Shown here: positions 26,994 to 34,695 of the stretch, piece by piece | How the letters are laid out: every line of letters begins with the position of its first letter | Numbering within the stretch: position 1 is the first letter of the stretch | IMG/VR virus record: IMGVR_UViG_3300034021_000250 | Span: 1-57,086 of that record | DNA: 57,086 bases | Strand: one strand, 5' to 3' | Source of the DNA: a virus | Program-made: the position numbers and the translations under genes | Notes under the pieces: model-generated | Told to the model about the DNA's origin: nothing | What the model saw: the letters and a program-made list of their open reading frames with translations, nothing else | Database searches by the model: none

Positions 26994-27739
26994 TATTCCT
27001 CCCCGTACATTTTGGGGTTGAACGGGCATCTAGGTTTAGACTCTTTTGCCTTAAGCTTTTTAGTACGTTCTTTATACATGTTGGTAAACGAAAACTGAGA
27101 TGGCTGTATCTTAGCTAACTCCTCAGCACTTATTAGGTGGTGTCTGAGTTCAACTTCTTTTTCAGTAATAGGTACGATATGTGCTAATGGCTGTCCATGA
27201 GGCACCAAGAAAGTCGCATCGTCTCTAAGTGAAATAAGTGCGTTCACGTTTGTAGAATGTTGGTACTTATAGTTAACTGTACCGTTCAAGAATGTCAGTG
27301 GTGTACCCATTGGATAGTTCCATGTGGGTGATAAGAACATAAACTTAATGTCTGATTTAGTCTTTAACCACCACGGTGAATTTAGTTTGATATGTCCGAA
27401 CTGGGTTGGGTCTGCATAGGTTTCCCATTGCTGCTTACCATGCACCTCAATCTCACTTACTCTATCGCTGAACTGCCACTGGTAAGAACCTTCTTTAACC
27501 TCAATAGCTAGGTCACTCCAGTTTGGTAGGATGAACCCTTGCTTATATAGCTCAATGAAGCCTGAGCATTGCTTAATCGTTGACGCCTTATAGAACTTCT
27601 CATCGTAGCGACTTGGTGTTTCCTTCCACCAACGTGGTAAGAACTCGATAGCTTTCTCAATCTTAAAGAATTCGTGGGCAGAATTGTTTACCGTCATACA
27701 ATCTACAACTATCTTCGGTTTCTTAAATAAAAATATCAT
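26993..27739 (-). CDS. Conserved phage protein, 248 residues, function unknown
   Basis: A soluble protein with several Trp-rich motifs (LPRWWKETPSRYDEKF, TIKQCSGFIELYKQGFILPNWSDL, LNSPWWLKTKSDIKFMFLSP) and an ending rich in Lys/Pro with CPFNPKMYG. The pattern recalls a family carried by aquatic T4-like and other phages, but no function is known to me. GGAGG lies seven bases before the ATG. An operator palindrome (27763-27776) sits 24 bases upstream. Confidence 0.6.
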   Translation of the reverse strand: MIFLFKKPKIVVDCMTVNNSAHEFFKIEKAIEFLPRWWKETPSRYDEKFYKASTIKQCSGFIELYKQGFILPNWSDLAIEVKEGSYQWQFSDRVSEIEVHGKQQWETYADPTQFGHIKLNSPWWLKTKSDIKFMFLSPTWNYPMGTPLTFLNGTVNYKYQHSTNVNALISLRDDATFLVPHGQPLAHIVPITEKEVELRHHLISAEELAKIQPSQFSFTNMYKERTKKLKAKESKPRCPFNPKMYGEE

Positions 27740-27762
27740 TGCTGTGCCTCCAAGCCACTTCC

Positions 27763-27776
27763 ATTAACATGTTTAC
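27763..27776. promoter_or_regulatory. Operator palindrome upstream of the 248-residue protein
   Basis: ATTAACATGTTTAC fits the recurrent palindrome. It overlaps the last codons of the VRR-NUC gene; no clear -10 box follows, so it may be a roadblock (stoperator) type site. Confidence 0.5.
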
Positions 27777-28078
27777 GCATTAACAAGTACCTCCCATAGT
27801 TCTTCTAACTGTTTAACATCATCCACCACAATAGCTATACCCCTTGCAGTCTGAATCTCGTGGATTCTAGCTTGCTGATTAGGTGTAAGGTTACTACGCT
27901 TACCGGGGGCTTTCGTTTCTATTGCTAGGAACTTCCCTGACGGTGGAACGCAGCATAAGAAGTCTGGCGTACCAACAACTCCCATGCCGTTCTGTACTGG
28001 GCAGAACCAGTAAATCCCTTTGGATTTTAGCCAATTCTTTACCTTTGCCTTTACTTTTGCTTCTGGTGTCGCAGCCAA
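27773..28078 (-). CDS. VRR-NUC domain nuclease
   Basis: A 101-residue protein covering exactly one VRR-NUC (PD-(D/E)XK superfamily) domain: GVVGTPDFLCCVP (catalytic D), then FLAIETKAPGKRS (E-x-K), and a C-terminal QARIHEIQTARGIAIVV segment. Such stand-alone domains in phages are structure-specific, Holliday-junction-type nucleases. The start is TTG at 28078 with GGAGG seven bases ahead; no ATG lies upstream. It follows the RecB-like nuclease gene cluster. Confidence 0.85.
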   Translation of the reverse strand: MAATPEAKVKAKVKNWLKSKGIYWFCPVQNGMGVVGTPDFLCCVPPSGKFLAIETKAPGKRSNLTPNQQARIHEIQTARGIAIVVDDVKQLEELWEVLVNA

Positions 28079-28092
28079 TTAATCCTCCTTGC

Positions 28093-28254
28093 TCACAGGG
28101 ACGCTTGCCACGTGTCGAACTGATCCATCAACTGTTCCATTCGCAATGCTAGTTCAAGCTCTAAATCGTTCGTATCAACTCTATTAAAAACTATTCGAAT
28201 TAGTTCTTCGTTGGTGTAGTTTATGTAGTTAGTCACTACTTGCGGAGTAGGCAT
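28093..28254 (-). CDS. Small acidic helical protein, 53 residues, unknown
   Basis: ATG at 28254 overlaps the upstream stop (TAATG). The peptide MPTPQVVTNYINYTNEELIR continues into an acidic amphipathic helix (LELELALRMEQLMDQFDTW). Close packing between two genes supports that it is real. No family recognised. Confidence 0.55.
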   Translation of the reverse strand: MPTPQVVTNYINYTNEELIRIVFNRVDTNDLELELALRMEQLMDQFDTWQASL

Positions 28255-28463
28255 TACTTGGTATCCTTTTTAAGTTTGTAGCCAGAGGCAATTGCCTTCT
28301 CTAGGCTGGTTTCGAAGTCACAGAGGTCTCCCCGCAGCTTCACTGATTGAGTTGCTTTGTTAAACTTCAACACTTTGAACTCTTTGTAAGTAAGTATATT
28401 TCCAGCTTCATCAGCTGTTGTTTTGGACAGTGTATATCTAGCTCTTGCCACTTCTTCTCCCAT
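28254..28463 (-). CDS. Small phage protein, 69 residues, unknown
   Basis: Two starts are possible: ATG 28463 (26-base overlap with the RecB-like gene) or GTG 28451 with GGAGAA immediately upstream. The frame stays open further upstream but that part lies over the nuclease gene in another frame and looks like shadow sequence. The product (GEEVARARYTLSKTTADEAG...) appears as a small beta-rich protein. Function unknown. Confidence 0.55.
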   Translation of the reverse strand: MGEEVARARYTLSKTTADEAGNILTYKEFKVLKFNKATQSVKLRGDLCDFETSLEKAIASGYKLKKDTK

Positions 28464-29106
28464 TAAACTCGCATCCTGTACAAGGACACCATGCCTTACA
28501 TAAGCCAGAAGGTTTAGGCTCCCACCTGTCTTTTGAATAAGCGTTTTCCATGCGTTGAACTCTTGGTAAAAAGTCCATCCACAGGAGGGGTATTTGTTTA
28601 CGTGTGAACACCTCTTGGTCGATTTTGTTATCTTTAAGCCATACGAAACCCGTTTTAACTTCTTCAACCCACGGGTACGTATGCATCGCCAATAAACCCA
28701 TCAACTTCAACTGGTCACTATCAGCTTTACGCTTACCAGTTTTCCAGTCAAATAAGTATGCTTTCTTAGTATCGACCATACCCAAGTCGACAATACCTCT
28801 AGCCCACGACTTACCCCATTCGGTAGGCGCAAAGTTACTATCAATCGACATCTTTTCTTCGACTAGACGACGACCTTCTCTTGCAATAATCTTATCAACC
28901 AGTGGCTCATAAGACTTAATAGCATCAGGTAATGGCTGCCCACTTTTAGCTCTGTTTTCTAGCGCTTGGTGGACGGTGTTTCCCCAAATTGTAGCCTCTG
29001 TCTGAGGCTCTTTAATTTCACGTGTTACCTTAGTCTGGTAGTAACGACGTGGACATGTTTCAAACGATGTTAAAGTACTATGACTCCACGGGGGCATTAT
29101 AGCCAT
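28438..29106 (-). CDS. RecB/Cas4-like PD-(D/E)XK nuclease
   Basis: A 222-residue nuclease of the PDDEXK_1 group. HSTLTSFETCPRRYY at the N-terminus, GIVDLGMVD and YLFDWKTGK (motif D-x-K), a QLKLMGLLA helix and a C-terminal cysteine group (CKAWCPCTGCEF) are the usual elements; the cysteines with the N-terminal one could hold an Fe-S cluster as in Cas4/AddB. Role: recombination or end processing together with polymerase and SNF2 helicase. ATG at 29106 with GGAG in front is preferred over upstream ATGs that overlap the preceding gene. Confidence 0.82.
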   Translation of the reverse strand: MAIMPPWSHSTLTSFETCPRRYYQTKVTREIKEPQTEATIWGNTVHQALENRAKSGQPLPDAIKSYEPLVDKIIAREGRRLVEEKMSIDSNFAPTEWGKSWARGIVDLGMVDTKKAYLFDWKTGKRKADSDQLKLMGLLAMHTYPWVEEVKTGFVWLKDNKIDQEVFTRKQIPLLWMDFLPRVQRMENAYSKDRWEPKPSGLCKAWCPCTGCEFNGRRSGKS

Positions 29107-29623
29107 TAGGTAATTCTCCATTGGATATGCGTTCATCAACCATCTGCCAGAACTCTAGCAAGACTTCATTACGCTCATCCGTTGTCAGCCTTTGCTTACC
29201 ATACCTATACTTCTTCATGTATTCCAGCCGCTCTTTTGCCCAAGCTTGTTCAAGAAACTTAAGGTACCCAAGGCGATCAACAACTTTACCGTTAGCCGCT
29301 TCATATACCCATAGAGCGCGGTTCATGCGCTCACGTCTGCTTGATTGCATGTCGCGTGTTAGCAGCGTTCTATATACCGCATGCACGTCAACTTTCGCCT
29401 GACCACCTAGAGAATCTCTAATCGCTTTTGTGTACTCCACAAATGTAGCGGAGTCGTCAACGAACGCCTCTAGTGCGCCTTTCAGCTTCGCATGTTGCTT
29501 GGGTAAAACAAAAGTGCTACTTCCAACTTTCTTGTACGTCTGGATATATGCATCAGTAAGGTTAAGCCATTTTGCTGGGCTTTCTTGCTCCAATAACCAG
29601 TCGGTAAACTCTTTCAGGGCCAT
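29078..29623 (-). CDS. Phage protein of unknown function, 181 residues
   Basis: A basic, mostly helical protein with many Tyr/Arg/Lys residues (YIQTYKKVGSSTF, DMQSSRRERMNRALWVYE, EYMKKYRYGKQRL). It might bind nucleic acid. It sits between DNA polymerase and the RecB-like nuclease and is the first gene after a promoter at 29685-29713. AAGGAGG precedes the ATG. No family recognised. Confidence 0.65.
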   Translation of the reverse strand: MALKEFTDWLLEQESPAKWLNLTDAYIQTYKKVGSSTFVLPKQHAKLKGALEAFVDDSATFVEYTKAIRDSLGGQAKVDVHAVYRTLLTRDMQSSRRERMNRALWVYEAANGKVVDRLGYLKFLEQAWAKERLEYMKKYRYGKQRLTTDERNEVLLEFWQMVDERISNGELPNGYNAPVES

Positions 29624-29684
29624 TTGATGACCTCCTTATAATATGTCAATTAAAAGTAAACTCGCATATTATTATTATCTAGCA

Positions 29685-29713
29685 AATCTATCATAAAATG
29701 TTCATGTTGTAAA
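29685..29713 (-). promoter_or_regulatory. Leftward promoter between DNA polymerase and nuclease cluster
   Basis: Minus strand TTTACA, 17-base spacer, TAGATT (29690-29685). The spacer contains ACATGAACA, a partial operator, and another half-site (GTAAACGTGTTAA) lies just upstream. Leader of ~60 bases before the next gene with a normal ribosome site. Confidence 0.45.
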
Positions 29714-29726
29714 CATCTTAACACGT

Positions 29727-31538
29727 TTACTTTGCGTCTGCGTATGATTTTCCAAAGTTGGCTTCTGCTGCTAACGGAATTTCAGGCCACCATTCTGGCG
29801 ACGTTGACATCACCTTGACCATCCATTCAGCTGCTTCTTCGGCCTCATTCTCTGGAACTAGTGCGACGACTTCATCATGCACTTGTAACTTAACCTCGTA
29901 TTTCTTAGCAATCTCCATCCATTGTTCAGCAATGATGTTTCTCGCTAGATGTTGGCAAATGTTCTCAACGATTTTACCCCCATAAACTTTCACAGGCTCA
30001 ACAGTCTTGAACTTCTTAGTATCGTACACCCAACCTTCAGATGTCCTTCTTAGGTTTGGATAATAGATTTGGTTTTGTGGTGGAGTGACCAACCCCTTCT
30101 TATTAGTGTGAATCATGTTACCGATCGTGTAGTCGGCACCGGTTGAGATTGCAGCTAGTGCTTTGTCTGCGCTCTTCCATAGCTGTGGTATCGCATAGTA
30201 CGTATCACGCCATAAGTTAACGATGCGCTCTGCTTCATCGTCTGGTACATCTTTACCTTTTGATAGTAGTCGTACAGTCTCTTTGAACTTACGCCATGAC
30301 ATGCCATACCCTAGACCTAAGTGGGCAACCTTACCCATGAAACGTTCGTCTTTATCTTCTTTGGTAATCTCACGACCGTACAACATAGATGCAAACTGAC
30401 AGTACAAGTCTTCACCTCTACGTAATGCTTCAATAGATTCCTGTTGACCTGCTAAGGTGTGGTTCACACGAAGCTCGATGTTAGAACTATCGCATGCTAC
30501 TAATACAAATCCTTCCGGTGCTTTAATCGCTCTTCGTATGTTTCCGCCCCTAGGCAGATTCTGAAGATTAACCTTGTCGGCTCCAGACCACCGCATAGTA
30601 GTGACAGCGCCAGCGTAATTGAGCGGTACAGGCATCGGGCCTCGCTTCGCCATGCCAAGGAACATTTCCGTACGGGTTTCTTCGATAGTAGATTTAACGC
30701 CCAGTCTCGCCGCAACTGCTGCTTGGACGCTAGGGTTCTTGTGTTCGAGTAGTGCAGTAAATGCTTTGTCAGTTTTTCCAAACGCATAGGTGTCCTTACC
30801 TGTTGCAGCTGATACTTTAAGTGGTGGTTCAACACCTAGGTTACGTAGTACCTCAGCAAATTTAGGGTTAGACATAATCTCGTCCTTACCAAAATCAACG
30901 CTGCCTAATAGCTCTTCTTTCTTAGTGCGTACCTCATTAAGGTGGTTCTCAAGGATGTCTGCATCCAGCTCTAGTTTAGGCTCAGTAAACATGCGAACTG
31001 TTAAATCAATTAACTTCATCTCACGCGCTGGTGTTAGCGGGTATAGGCGCTTGAAAAGCTGGTACGTTAGCTCTACGTCGTTCTTACAATACTCACCGTA
31101 CTTAGCAAGTTCTTCAGGTGTGAAGTCTTCAAGGCGTTTACCTAACGCATCTAGAACCTCAGTACCTTTTTGACCAATACCAAAGTGTTCGGCTAATGCT
31201 TTGAGTGAACCGCCTACATGGGTTCCAAAATGCGGACGTGCCATAGACAATGTATCAACAATAAGTGCCGGCTTAAGACCTAGTCTCCACTGCACGATTG
31301 CCAAATCAAATATAGCGTTATGCGCTATGACAGTGTTACCGTTAACGTATGGTGCTAAGGCTTCTGCATAATCCAAATCGTTATCGAATGAGAACCAAAC
31401 AGTTTCGTTGTTACCTTCTTTAACAGCACACCCAATGATTTGAAAGTTGTCGTCACGGATGTACTGCTCTGTTGTATGCGAACGAAACCCCAAGTCTTTA
31501 CTGTAGTAGGTTTCAAAGTCGATCACGACTGGCTTCAT
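29727..31538 (-). CDS. Family A DNA polymerase with 3'-5' exonuclease
   Basis: A 603-residue polymerase. Exonuclease motifs: DFET (D7, E9), HNAIFD (D78) and YCKND (Y150, D154). Polymerase motif A VACDSSNIELR (D350), O-helix RFMGKVAHLGLGYG (R399, K403, Y411) and motif C VHDEV (H554-E556). No 5'-3' exonuclease domain. The residue equivalent to E. coli Phe762 is Leu407, a variant reported as typical of temperate or slower-replicating phages. It is the replicative polymerase of the phage and is preceded by GGATAA ribosome site. Confidence 0.95.
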   Translation of the reverse strand: MKPVVIDFETYYSKDLGFRSHTTEQYIRDDNFQIIGCAVKEGNNETVWFSFDNDLDYAEALAPYVNGNTVIAHNAIFDLAIVQWRLGLKPALIVDTLSMARPHFGTHVGGSLKALAEHFGIGQKGTEVLDALGKRLEDFTPEELAKYGEYCKNDVELTYQLFKRLYPLTPAREMKLIDLTVRMFTEPKLELDADILENHLNEVRTKKEELLGSVDFGKDEIMSNPKFAEVLRNLGVEPPLKVSAATGKDTYAFGKTDKAFTALLEHKNPSVQAAVAARLGVKSTIEETRTEMFLGMAKRGPMPVPLNYAGAVTTMRWSGADKVNLQNLPRGGNIRRAIKAPEGFVLVACDSSNIELRVNHTLAGQQESIEALRRGEDLYCQFASMLYGREITKEDKDERFMGKVAHLGLGYGMSWRKFKETVRLLSKGKDVPDDEAERIVNLWRDTYYAIPQLWKSADKALAAISTGADYTIGNMIHTNKKGLVTPPQNQIYYPNLRRTSEGWVYDTKKFKTVEPVKVYGGKIVENICQHLARNIIAEQWMEIAKKYEVKLQVHDEVVALVPENEAEEAAEWMVKVMSTSPEWWPEIPLAAEANFGKSYADAK

Positions 31539-31540
31539 GT

Positions 31541-31879
31541 TTATCCCTTATCAAGTTGTGACAGAACCATTGAACTAACGAACTTTGTTTTAAGTTCTTC
31601 AACATCTTTTGCAATGAATTTTTTAGTACGTTGGTTTGATTTAGATACATGTAATACGTACCCGTCTTCAGTCTTTTCAACGCGCATGTCCCAGAAGTCT
31701 GGCATTGGTGTTGCGTGTGATGCTGCATATGGGTTAGCTTGCATAGCCTGTGCTTGTGCGTACTGGTTAGCTATTGCGGTAGATACTGCCATGTTCGATG
31801 CTCCATATGGTGGTGGCGGAGGTGGAATCATTACTTTGCCTATCATCAGTTTTTCCTTGATATTCTTTAGCCATTTCAC
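31541..31879 (-). CDS. Small phage protein with polyproline segment, 112 residues
   Basis: Begins with GTG at 31879, overlapping the upstream stop (GTGA). Residues ~18-25 are a run of prolines (MIPPPPPPYG), followed by an Ala/Gln-rich stretch, then a compact basic C-terminal half (DFWDMRVEKTEDGYVLHVSKSN). No family known. Directly upstream of DNA polymerase. Confidence 0.6.
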   Translation of the reverse strand: MKWLKNIKEKLMIGKVMIPPPPPPYGASNMAVSTAIANQYAQAQAMQANPYAASHATPMPDFWDMRVEKTEDGYVLHVSKSNQRTKKFIAKDVEELKTKFVSSMVLSQLDKG

Positions 31880-32025
31880 TGCGTTACCCTCAAGTCGTTC
31901 ATTTCGATTTCACGTTGTGTGTCGTCTGGTAGCTGCACGATTACCGTGTCAGGAAAATGCCCACGCTTAAGCACTTCAACAACGCACTCTAACGAGTTAC
32001 TCCAGCACCACTTAGGTATCTTCAT
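31876..32025 (-). CDS. Small protein, 49 residues, unknown
   Basis: MKIPKWCWSNSLECVVEVLK continues into RGHFPDTVIVQLPDDTQREI. ATG at 32025 lies one base after the preceding stop; the longer frame upstream is covered by the zinc-finger gene. Ends in GTGA overlap with the next gene. Function unknown. Confidence 0.55.
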   Translation of the reverse strand: MKIPKWCWSNSLECVVEVLKRGHFPDTVIVQLPDDTQREIEMNDLRVTQ

Positions 32026-32026
32026 A

Positions 32027-32221
32027 CTATTTGCCACGCCGCCTCTCCTCTTCCCAGCTACGGGTGCATGTGGCATCACACCAACGACGTCCCAGTACTG
32101 GCTCATCACAATATAAACACCTTCCAGTTTCTTCAGCCTCTGGTGTCAAATTTATTTGACTAAGGCTACTCTGCAAGGCAGCTTCAGCAAGGTCATTAGC
32201 TAAATCTACTTCATCACTCAC
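32027..32221 (-). CDS. Small zinc-finger protein (TraR/DksA-like)
   Basis: A 64-residue protein. The N-terminal DLANDLAEAALQSSLSQI helix recalls phage TraR/DksA homologues, and the C-terminal half has CLYCDEPVLGRRWCDATC, a four-cysteine zinc site with C-x2-C and C-x3-C. TraR proteins bind RNA polymerase through the secondary channel; the assignment here is tentative. GTG start, overlapping the upstream stop. Confidence 0.6.
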   Translation of the reverse strand: MSDEVDLANDLAEAALQSSLSQINLTPEAEETGRCLYCDEPVLGRRWCDATCTRSWEEERRRGK

Positions 32222-32348
32222 GTCTAAGACCTTTCTTGTTGTTTCTGTTATTTTTTCTAGTGACGCTACTAATGAACATCCCGAACATAACGCCGTATAA
32301 AAATGCTACGGAGTAGCACATTACGTACTCAAAAATTTTATGCATCAT
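32214..32348 (-). CDS. Tiny membrane protein, 44 residues
   Basis: ATG at 32348: MMHKIFEYVMCYSVAFLYGV followed by MFGMFISSVTRKNNRNNKKG. One hydrophobic helix with a strongly basic cytoplasmic tail. Overlaps the next gene's GTG start. Function unknown. Confidence 0.5.
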   Translation of the reverse strand: MMHKIFEYVMCYSVAFLYGVMFGMFISSVTRKNNRNNKKGLRRE

Positions 32349-32353
32349 AAGAA

Positions 32354-32431
32354 TCACCAGTGATGTACTACGTTAATGATTAGAACTATGTCAGCGATTG
32401 CAGCCAACCCTAGGATTATCCAATCTCTCAT
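32354..32431 (-). CDS. Tiny membrane peptide, 25 residues
   Basis: ATG at 32431 overlaps the stop of the upstream zinc-finger gene (ATGA). MRDWIILGLAAIADIVLIIN plus five residues forms a single transmembrane helix. Too short for family assignment; retained because of the coupling and the presence of similar peptides nearby. Confidence 0.4.
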   Translation of the reverse strand: MRDWIILGLAAIADIVLIINVVHHW

Positions 32432-32571
32432 TTCTTGTTCTTTTTGCTAGTTAAACTAAATCCTGATGTACGTGTAAAACATCCGTCACATAAATGTTTG
32501 ATTCGACCTAACGTATCTTTCTTAGTACGCGTAGCTACAGCGCTTCTACATGATTGGCAATACTTAACCAT
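32428..32571 (-). CDS. Small zinc-ribbon protein, 47 residues
   Basis: MVKYCQSCRSAVATRTKKDT then HLCDGCFTRTSGF: two CxxC knuckles as in zinc ribbons. Start 32571 overlaps the last codons of thyX. Basic C-terminal tail. Probably nucleic-acid or polymerase binding; function unknown. Confidence 0.6.
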   Translation of the reverse strand: MVKYCQSCRSAVATRTKKDTLGRIKHLCDGCFTRTSGFSLTSKKNKK

Positions 32572-33220
32572 TCGATACCTCCATAACAGCTTGCCAGCAC
32601 ACAGGTAGTTCACGTGTTAACACGTCGCTGATTTGTTGTGCGATTAGACGGTGTTCTTTCTGTGTTGACGCATCCATACGCACTTGGCAGTAATGCATCC
32701 AGCTGCGAATAGAACCTTTCATGTACATGCGAGTAGTGGTCAAACCTTCTGGCAACACGGAACGAGCAACCTCTTTAGCGATACCCAAGTCTAACGCACG
32801 TTGATATGCGCCATTAGTAATGCTAACCACGATAGCTTGTAGCTCGTTGAACTCGGCTGCTAGTAACTCGTCATCAGTCACGATACTGTTCTGACGGTTC
32901 TTAGTGTCTTGAAGACGTGCTTCACGTAACTGACTAGCCGGCAACTGTTCTACCTTTTGGTAGCGTTGGCTAAACTCTTGGAATGAGAACGAACGATGTC
33001 GCAACATCTGACGAGCAATATCACGTGTCGTAGTGATTTCAAAACATGCGTCTACCATCTCAAAAGGCGACCAATGTTTGTGGTCAACCATGTACTTGAT
33101 AATCTTACCGCCTGTATCATGGCTCTCTTGGTTGGCTGGGTTAGATACACGTGCCATGTAAGCAATTAACTTCTCTGCTTTAGGCGTTATCCACACTAGT
33201 TTTACGTTCTTTTCTTCCAC
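32564..33220 (-). CDS. thyX: Flavin-dependent thymidylate synthase
   Basis: A 218-residue ThyX with the signature RHRSFSFQEFSQRY (74-87; RHRxxSxxxxSxRY) and a C-terminal GSIRSWMHYCQVR substrate-binding segment. It makes dTMP from dUMP using FAD, NADPH and methylene-tetrahydrofolate to feed phage DNA synthesis. Full length for the family. The start is GTG at 33220 within the last codons of the preceding small membrane gene, with AAGGAAG upstream. Confidence 0.95.
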   Translation of the reverse strand: MEEKNVKLVWITPKAEKLIAYMARVSNPANQESHDTGGKIIKYMVDHKHWSPFEMVDACFEITTTRDIARQMLRHRSFSFQEFSQRYQKVEQLPASQLREARLQDTKNRQNSIVTDDELLAAEFNELQAIVVSITNGAYQRALDLGIAKEVARSVLPEGLTTTRMYMKGSIRSWMHYCQVRMDASTQKEHRLIAQQISDVLTRELPVCWQAVMEVSNG

Positions 33221-33420
33221 ATTTCTTCCTTAATGAATTCGTTGTATTGTGCCTGTAGTGCTTCCGCATTTACGTTTAGTTTTTTTGCTGTGAACGCTAA
33301 CATGCACCCACTAAAACCTTTAAGGAATTTAACTTCCTGACTTAACTTATAAGCGCCGCGGATCAATATCGCAATAACACCAATTGATAAGATGTTAAGA
33401 CCTATTAAGTATGTTTCCAT
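33202..33420 (-). CDS. Small membrane protein, 72 residues
   Basis: N-terminal transmembrane helix (METYLIGLNILSIGVIAILI), then an amphipathic/coiled region and a basic end. ATG preceded by AAGGAG. Overlaps both neighbours. Function unknown. Confidence 0.6.
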   Translation of the reverse strand: METYLIGLNILSIGVIAILIRGAYKLSQEVKFLKGFSGCMLAFTAKKLNVNAEALQAQYNEFIKEEMWKKRT

Positions 33421-33551
33421 GTCTGCTCCTTTAGGGCGTCTTCAGCTGCTTTTTTAACAGCTTCCTTATCCGCTATGTCTTGCAGTTCTTGTTCGTGCCT
33501 CCACATATCTTTACCAACGGCATCCCACCAATCGTCGCCTCGTTTAGACAC
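33405..33551 (-). CDS. Small hydrophilic protein, 48 residues, GTG start
   Basis: GTG at 33551 with GGAGGGTGGAG upstream. MSKRGDDWWDAVGKDMWRHE followed by an acidic/basic helix. Ends inside the next gene's start. A further overlapping 28-codon frame (33544-33630, MQKQWLRTSV...) lies just upstream and may be a leader peptide; it is not listed separately. Confidence 0.5.
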   Translation of the reverse strand: MSKRGDDWWDAVGKDMWRHEQELQDIADKEAVKKAAEDALKEQTWKHT

Positions 33552-33640
33552 GTCTCCACCCTCCTGTAAGTACGGCGTGCCTACCTGTTGTGTACAAGTA
33601 AACAGATGTACGTAACCATTGTTTCTGCATGTGAAAAGAC

Positions 33641-34006
33641 TCAGGATAAAACGTCTTCGCTTTCGTCTTCAACTGCCACAAATCTATGTTTCCCATTTTT
33701 ATTCGCTCCTATAGTTCGCCAGTTCTTATGCAACCCGTTTAACACTCGATCAGGTGCAAATCCCAAGACGTCACATATCCAAATAAAAGACCCTATCTTA
33801 GTAGAGTCGTCATAAAACCAGCGTTTTGCGCTGGCGCCAATGTGATAATTTTCGTTCATTACAGCTGGCTTTCTACCGCCATTTGCTCTGAGATAGTATG
33901 CGTAATCATTCAAATGAATCATTAGTTTTGCTGCCCACAACCTACGTACAGCTCTAACATCAGCACCCGTCTGTTCGTCGTAGTAGTTATCTTCTAGCTG
34001 AAGCAT
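33641..34006 (-). CDS. Phage protein of unknown function, 121 residues
   Basis: A soluble helical protein (VRRLWAAKLMIHLNDYAYYL, AKRWFYDDSTKIGSFIWICDVLGFAPDRV) whose composition suggests a small DNA-binding or regulatory fold; no family is recognised. It is the first gene after the promoter/operator at 34010-34040. AGGGAGGG lies upstream and could serve as ribosome site on read-through transcripts. Confidence 0.6.
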   Translation of the reverse strand: MLQLEDNYYDEQTGADVRAVRRLWAAKLMIHLNDYAYYLRANGGRKPAVMNENYHIGASAKRWFYDDSTKIGSFIWICDVLGFAPDRVLNGLHKNWRTIGANKNGKHRFVAVEDESEDVLS

Positions 34007-34009
34007 AAA

Positions 34010-34040
34010 ATACTATCCCTCCCTTGTCAACATGTTAACA
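34010..34040 (-). promoter_or_regulatory. Leftward promoter with full operator palindrome
   Basis: Operator TGTTAACATGTTGACA (34040-34025 on the minus strand). -35 TTAACA, 17-base spacer, -10 TAGTAT (34015-34010). The ATG is only three bases further, so the true -10 or start may differ by a few bases. Confidence 0.55.
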
Positions 34041-34048
34041 ACATTATA

Positions 34049-34228
34049 TCAGTTATTGTTTTGAAATTGCTGCTGGTTAACACGTTCACGTGCGTCACGT
34101 TCAGCTTCCCGATGGATACGCTCGTAGGCTTTGACAATGTCCCGTCCTAATTCTTCGTTGCTTAACTTCAAAAGGTTCGAGGCATTTACATACCTACCAA
34201 GCATCTCGTAGTGTTTACGTTCCATCAT
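34049..34228 (-). CDS. Small charged protein, 59 residues
   Basis: MMERKHYEMLGRYVNASNLL then ELGRDIVKAYERIHREAERD: helical, highly charged, Gln/Asn-rich end. Run of Gs upstream serves as ribosome site. The start overlaps the end of the upstream membrane-peptide gene. Function unknown. Confidence 0.55.
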   Translation of the reverse strand: MMERKHYEMLGRYVNASNLLKLSNEELGRDIVKAYERIHREAERDARERVNQQQFQNNN

Positions 34229-34388
34229 GGATTACCCCCCTAATCTCGTGGATGTTCCCATACCGGTCTTTCAAACTTGCAACGCATTCTTTGGCTTGTG
34301 GCTTTTGACCTTGGATTATCACCAGAATAAAACATGCGACAAGTATTCCGCAGAATACAGCGGTAACATTTACGTTACTATCATTCAT
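34215..34388 (-). CDS. Small single-span membrane protein, 57 residues
   Basis: MNDSNVNVTAVFCGILVACF continues ILVIIQGQKPQAKECVASLK: N-terminal transmembrane helix (residues ~8-25) with a soluble Cys-containing tail. Start overlaps the preceding stop (ATGAATGA). Function unknown. Confidence 0.55.
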   Translation of the reverse strand: MNDSNVNVTAVFCGILVACFILVIIQGQKPQAKECVASLKDRYGNIHEIRGVIHDGT

Positions 34389-34695
34389 TTTTTATCTCCA
34401 TAACGTGTTGGTACGACCTTAACACTTGTTCGGCTTGACCCTTGACTATTACAGTGCGAGGTAAATGATTACCTGTTGTACCGTCCCAATCAGCAAACTC
34501 TTTGTCGTAATAATTTATTTTGCATAACTTAGGAAAGTTGCTCTGTAATAGTTCAAGTTCGTTAGCCCACTCTTGCCATTGGTCGTCAGAAATTATTGGT
34601 TGATCGCTCTCATAATAAAGGTACGAATGCACGAGCATCTGCGCTCTACGTCGTCTAATCAGCGCTTTGATGTCAGCTTCGCTAACTTTATTCAT
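34381..34695 (-). CDS. Stand-alone LigA N-terminal (domain Ia)-like protein
   Basis: A 104-residue protein. Residues 10-55 (IRRRRAQMLVHSYLYYESDQ then PIISDDQWQEWANELELLQS, NFP) follow the pattern of the NAD+-dependent DNA ligase N-terminal domain Ia, which binds the NMN half of NAD+ (Y-Y-x-x-D-x-P-x-I-S-D-x-x-(Y/W)). No adenylation domain follows, so it cannot be a ligase itself. It may bind NAD+/NMN or act as a regulator. ATGA overlap with the upstream gene. Confidence 0.6.
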   Translation of the reverse strand: MNKVSEADIKALIRRRRAQMLVHSYLYYESDQPIISDDQWQEWANELELLQSNFPKLCKINYYDKEFADWDGTTGNHLPRTVIVKGQAEQVLRSYQHVMEIKNE

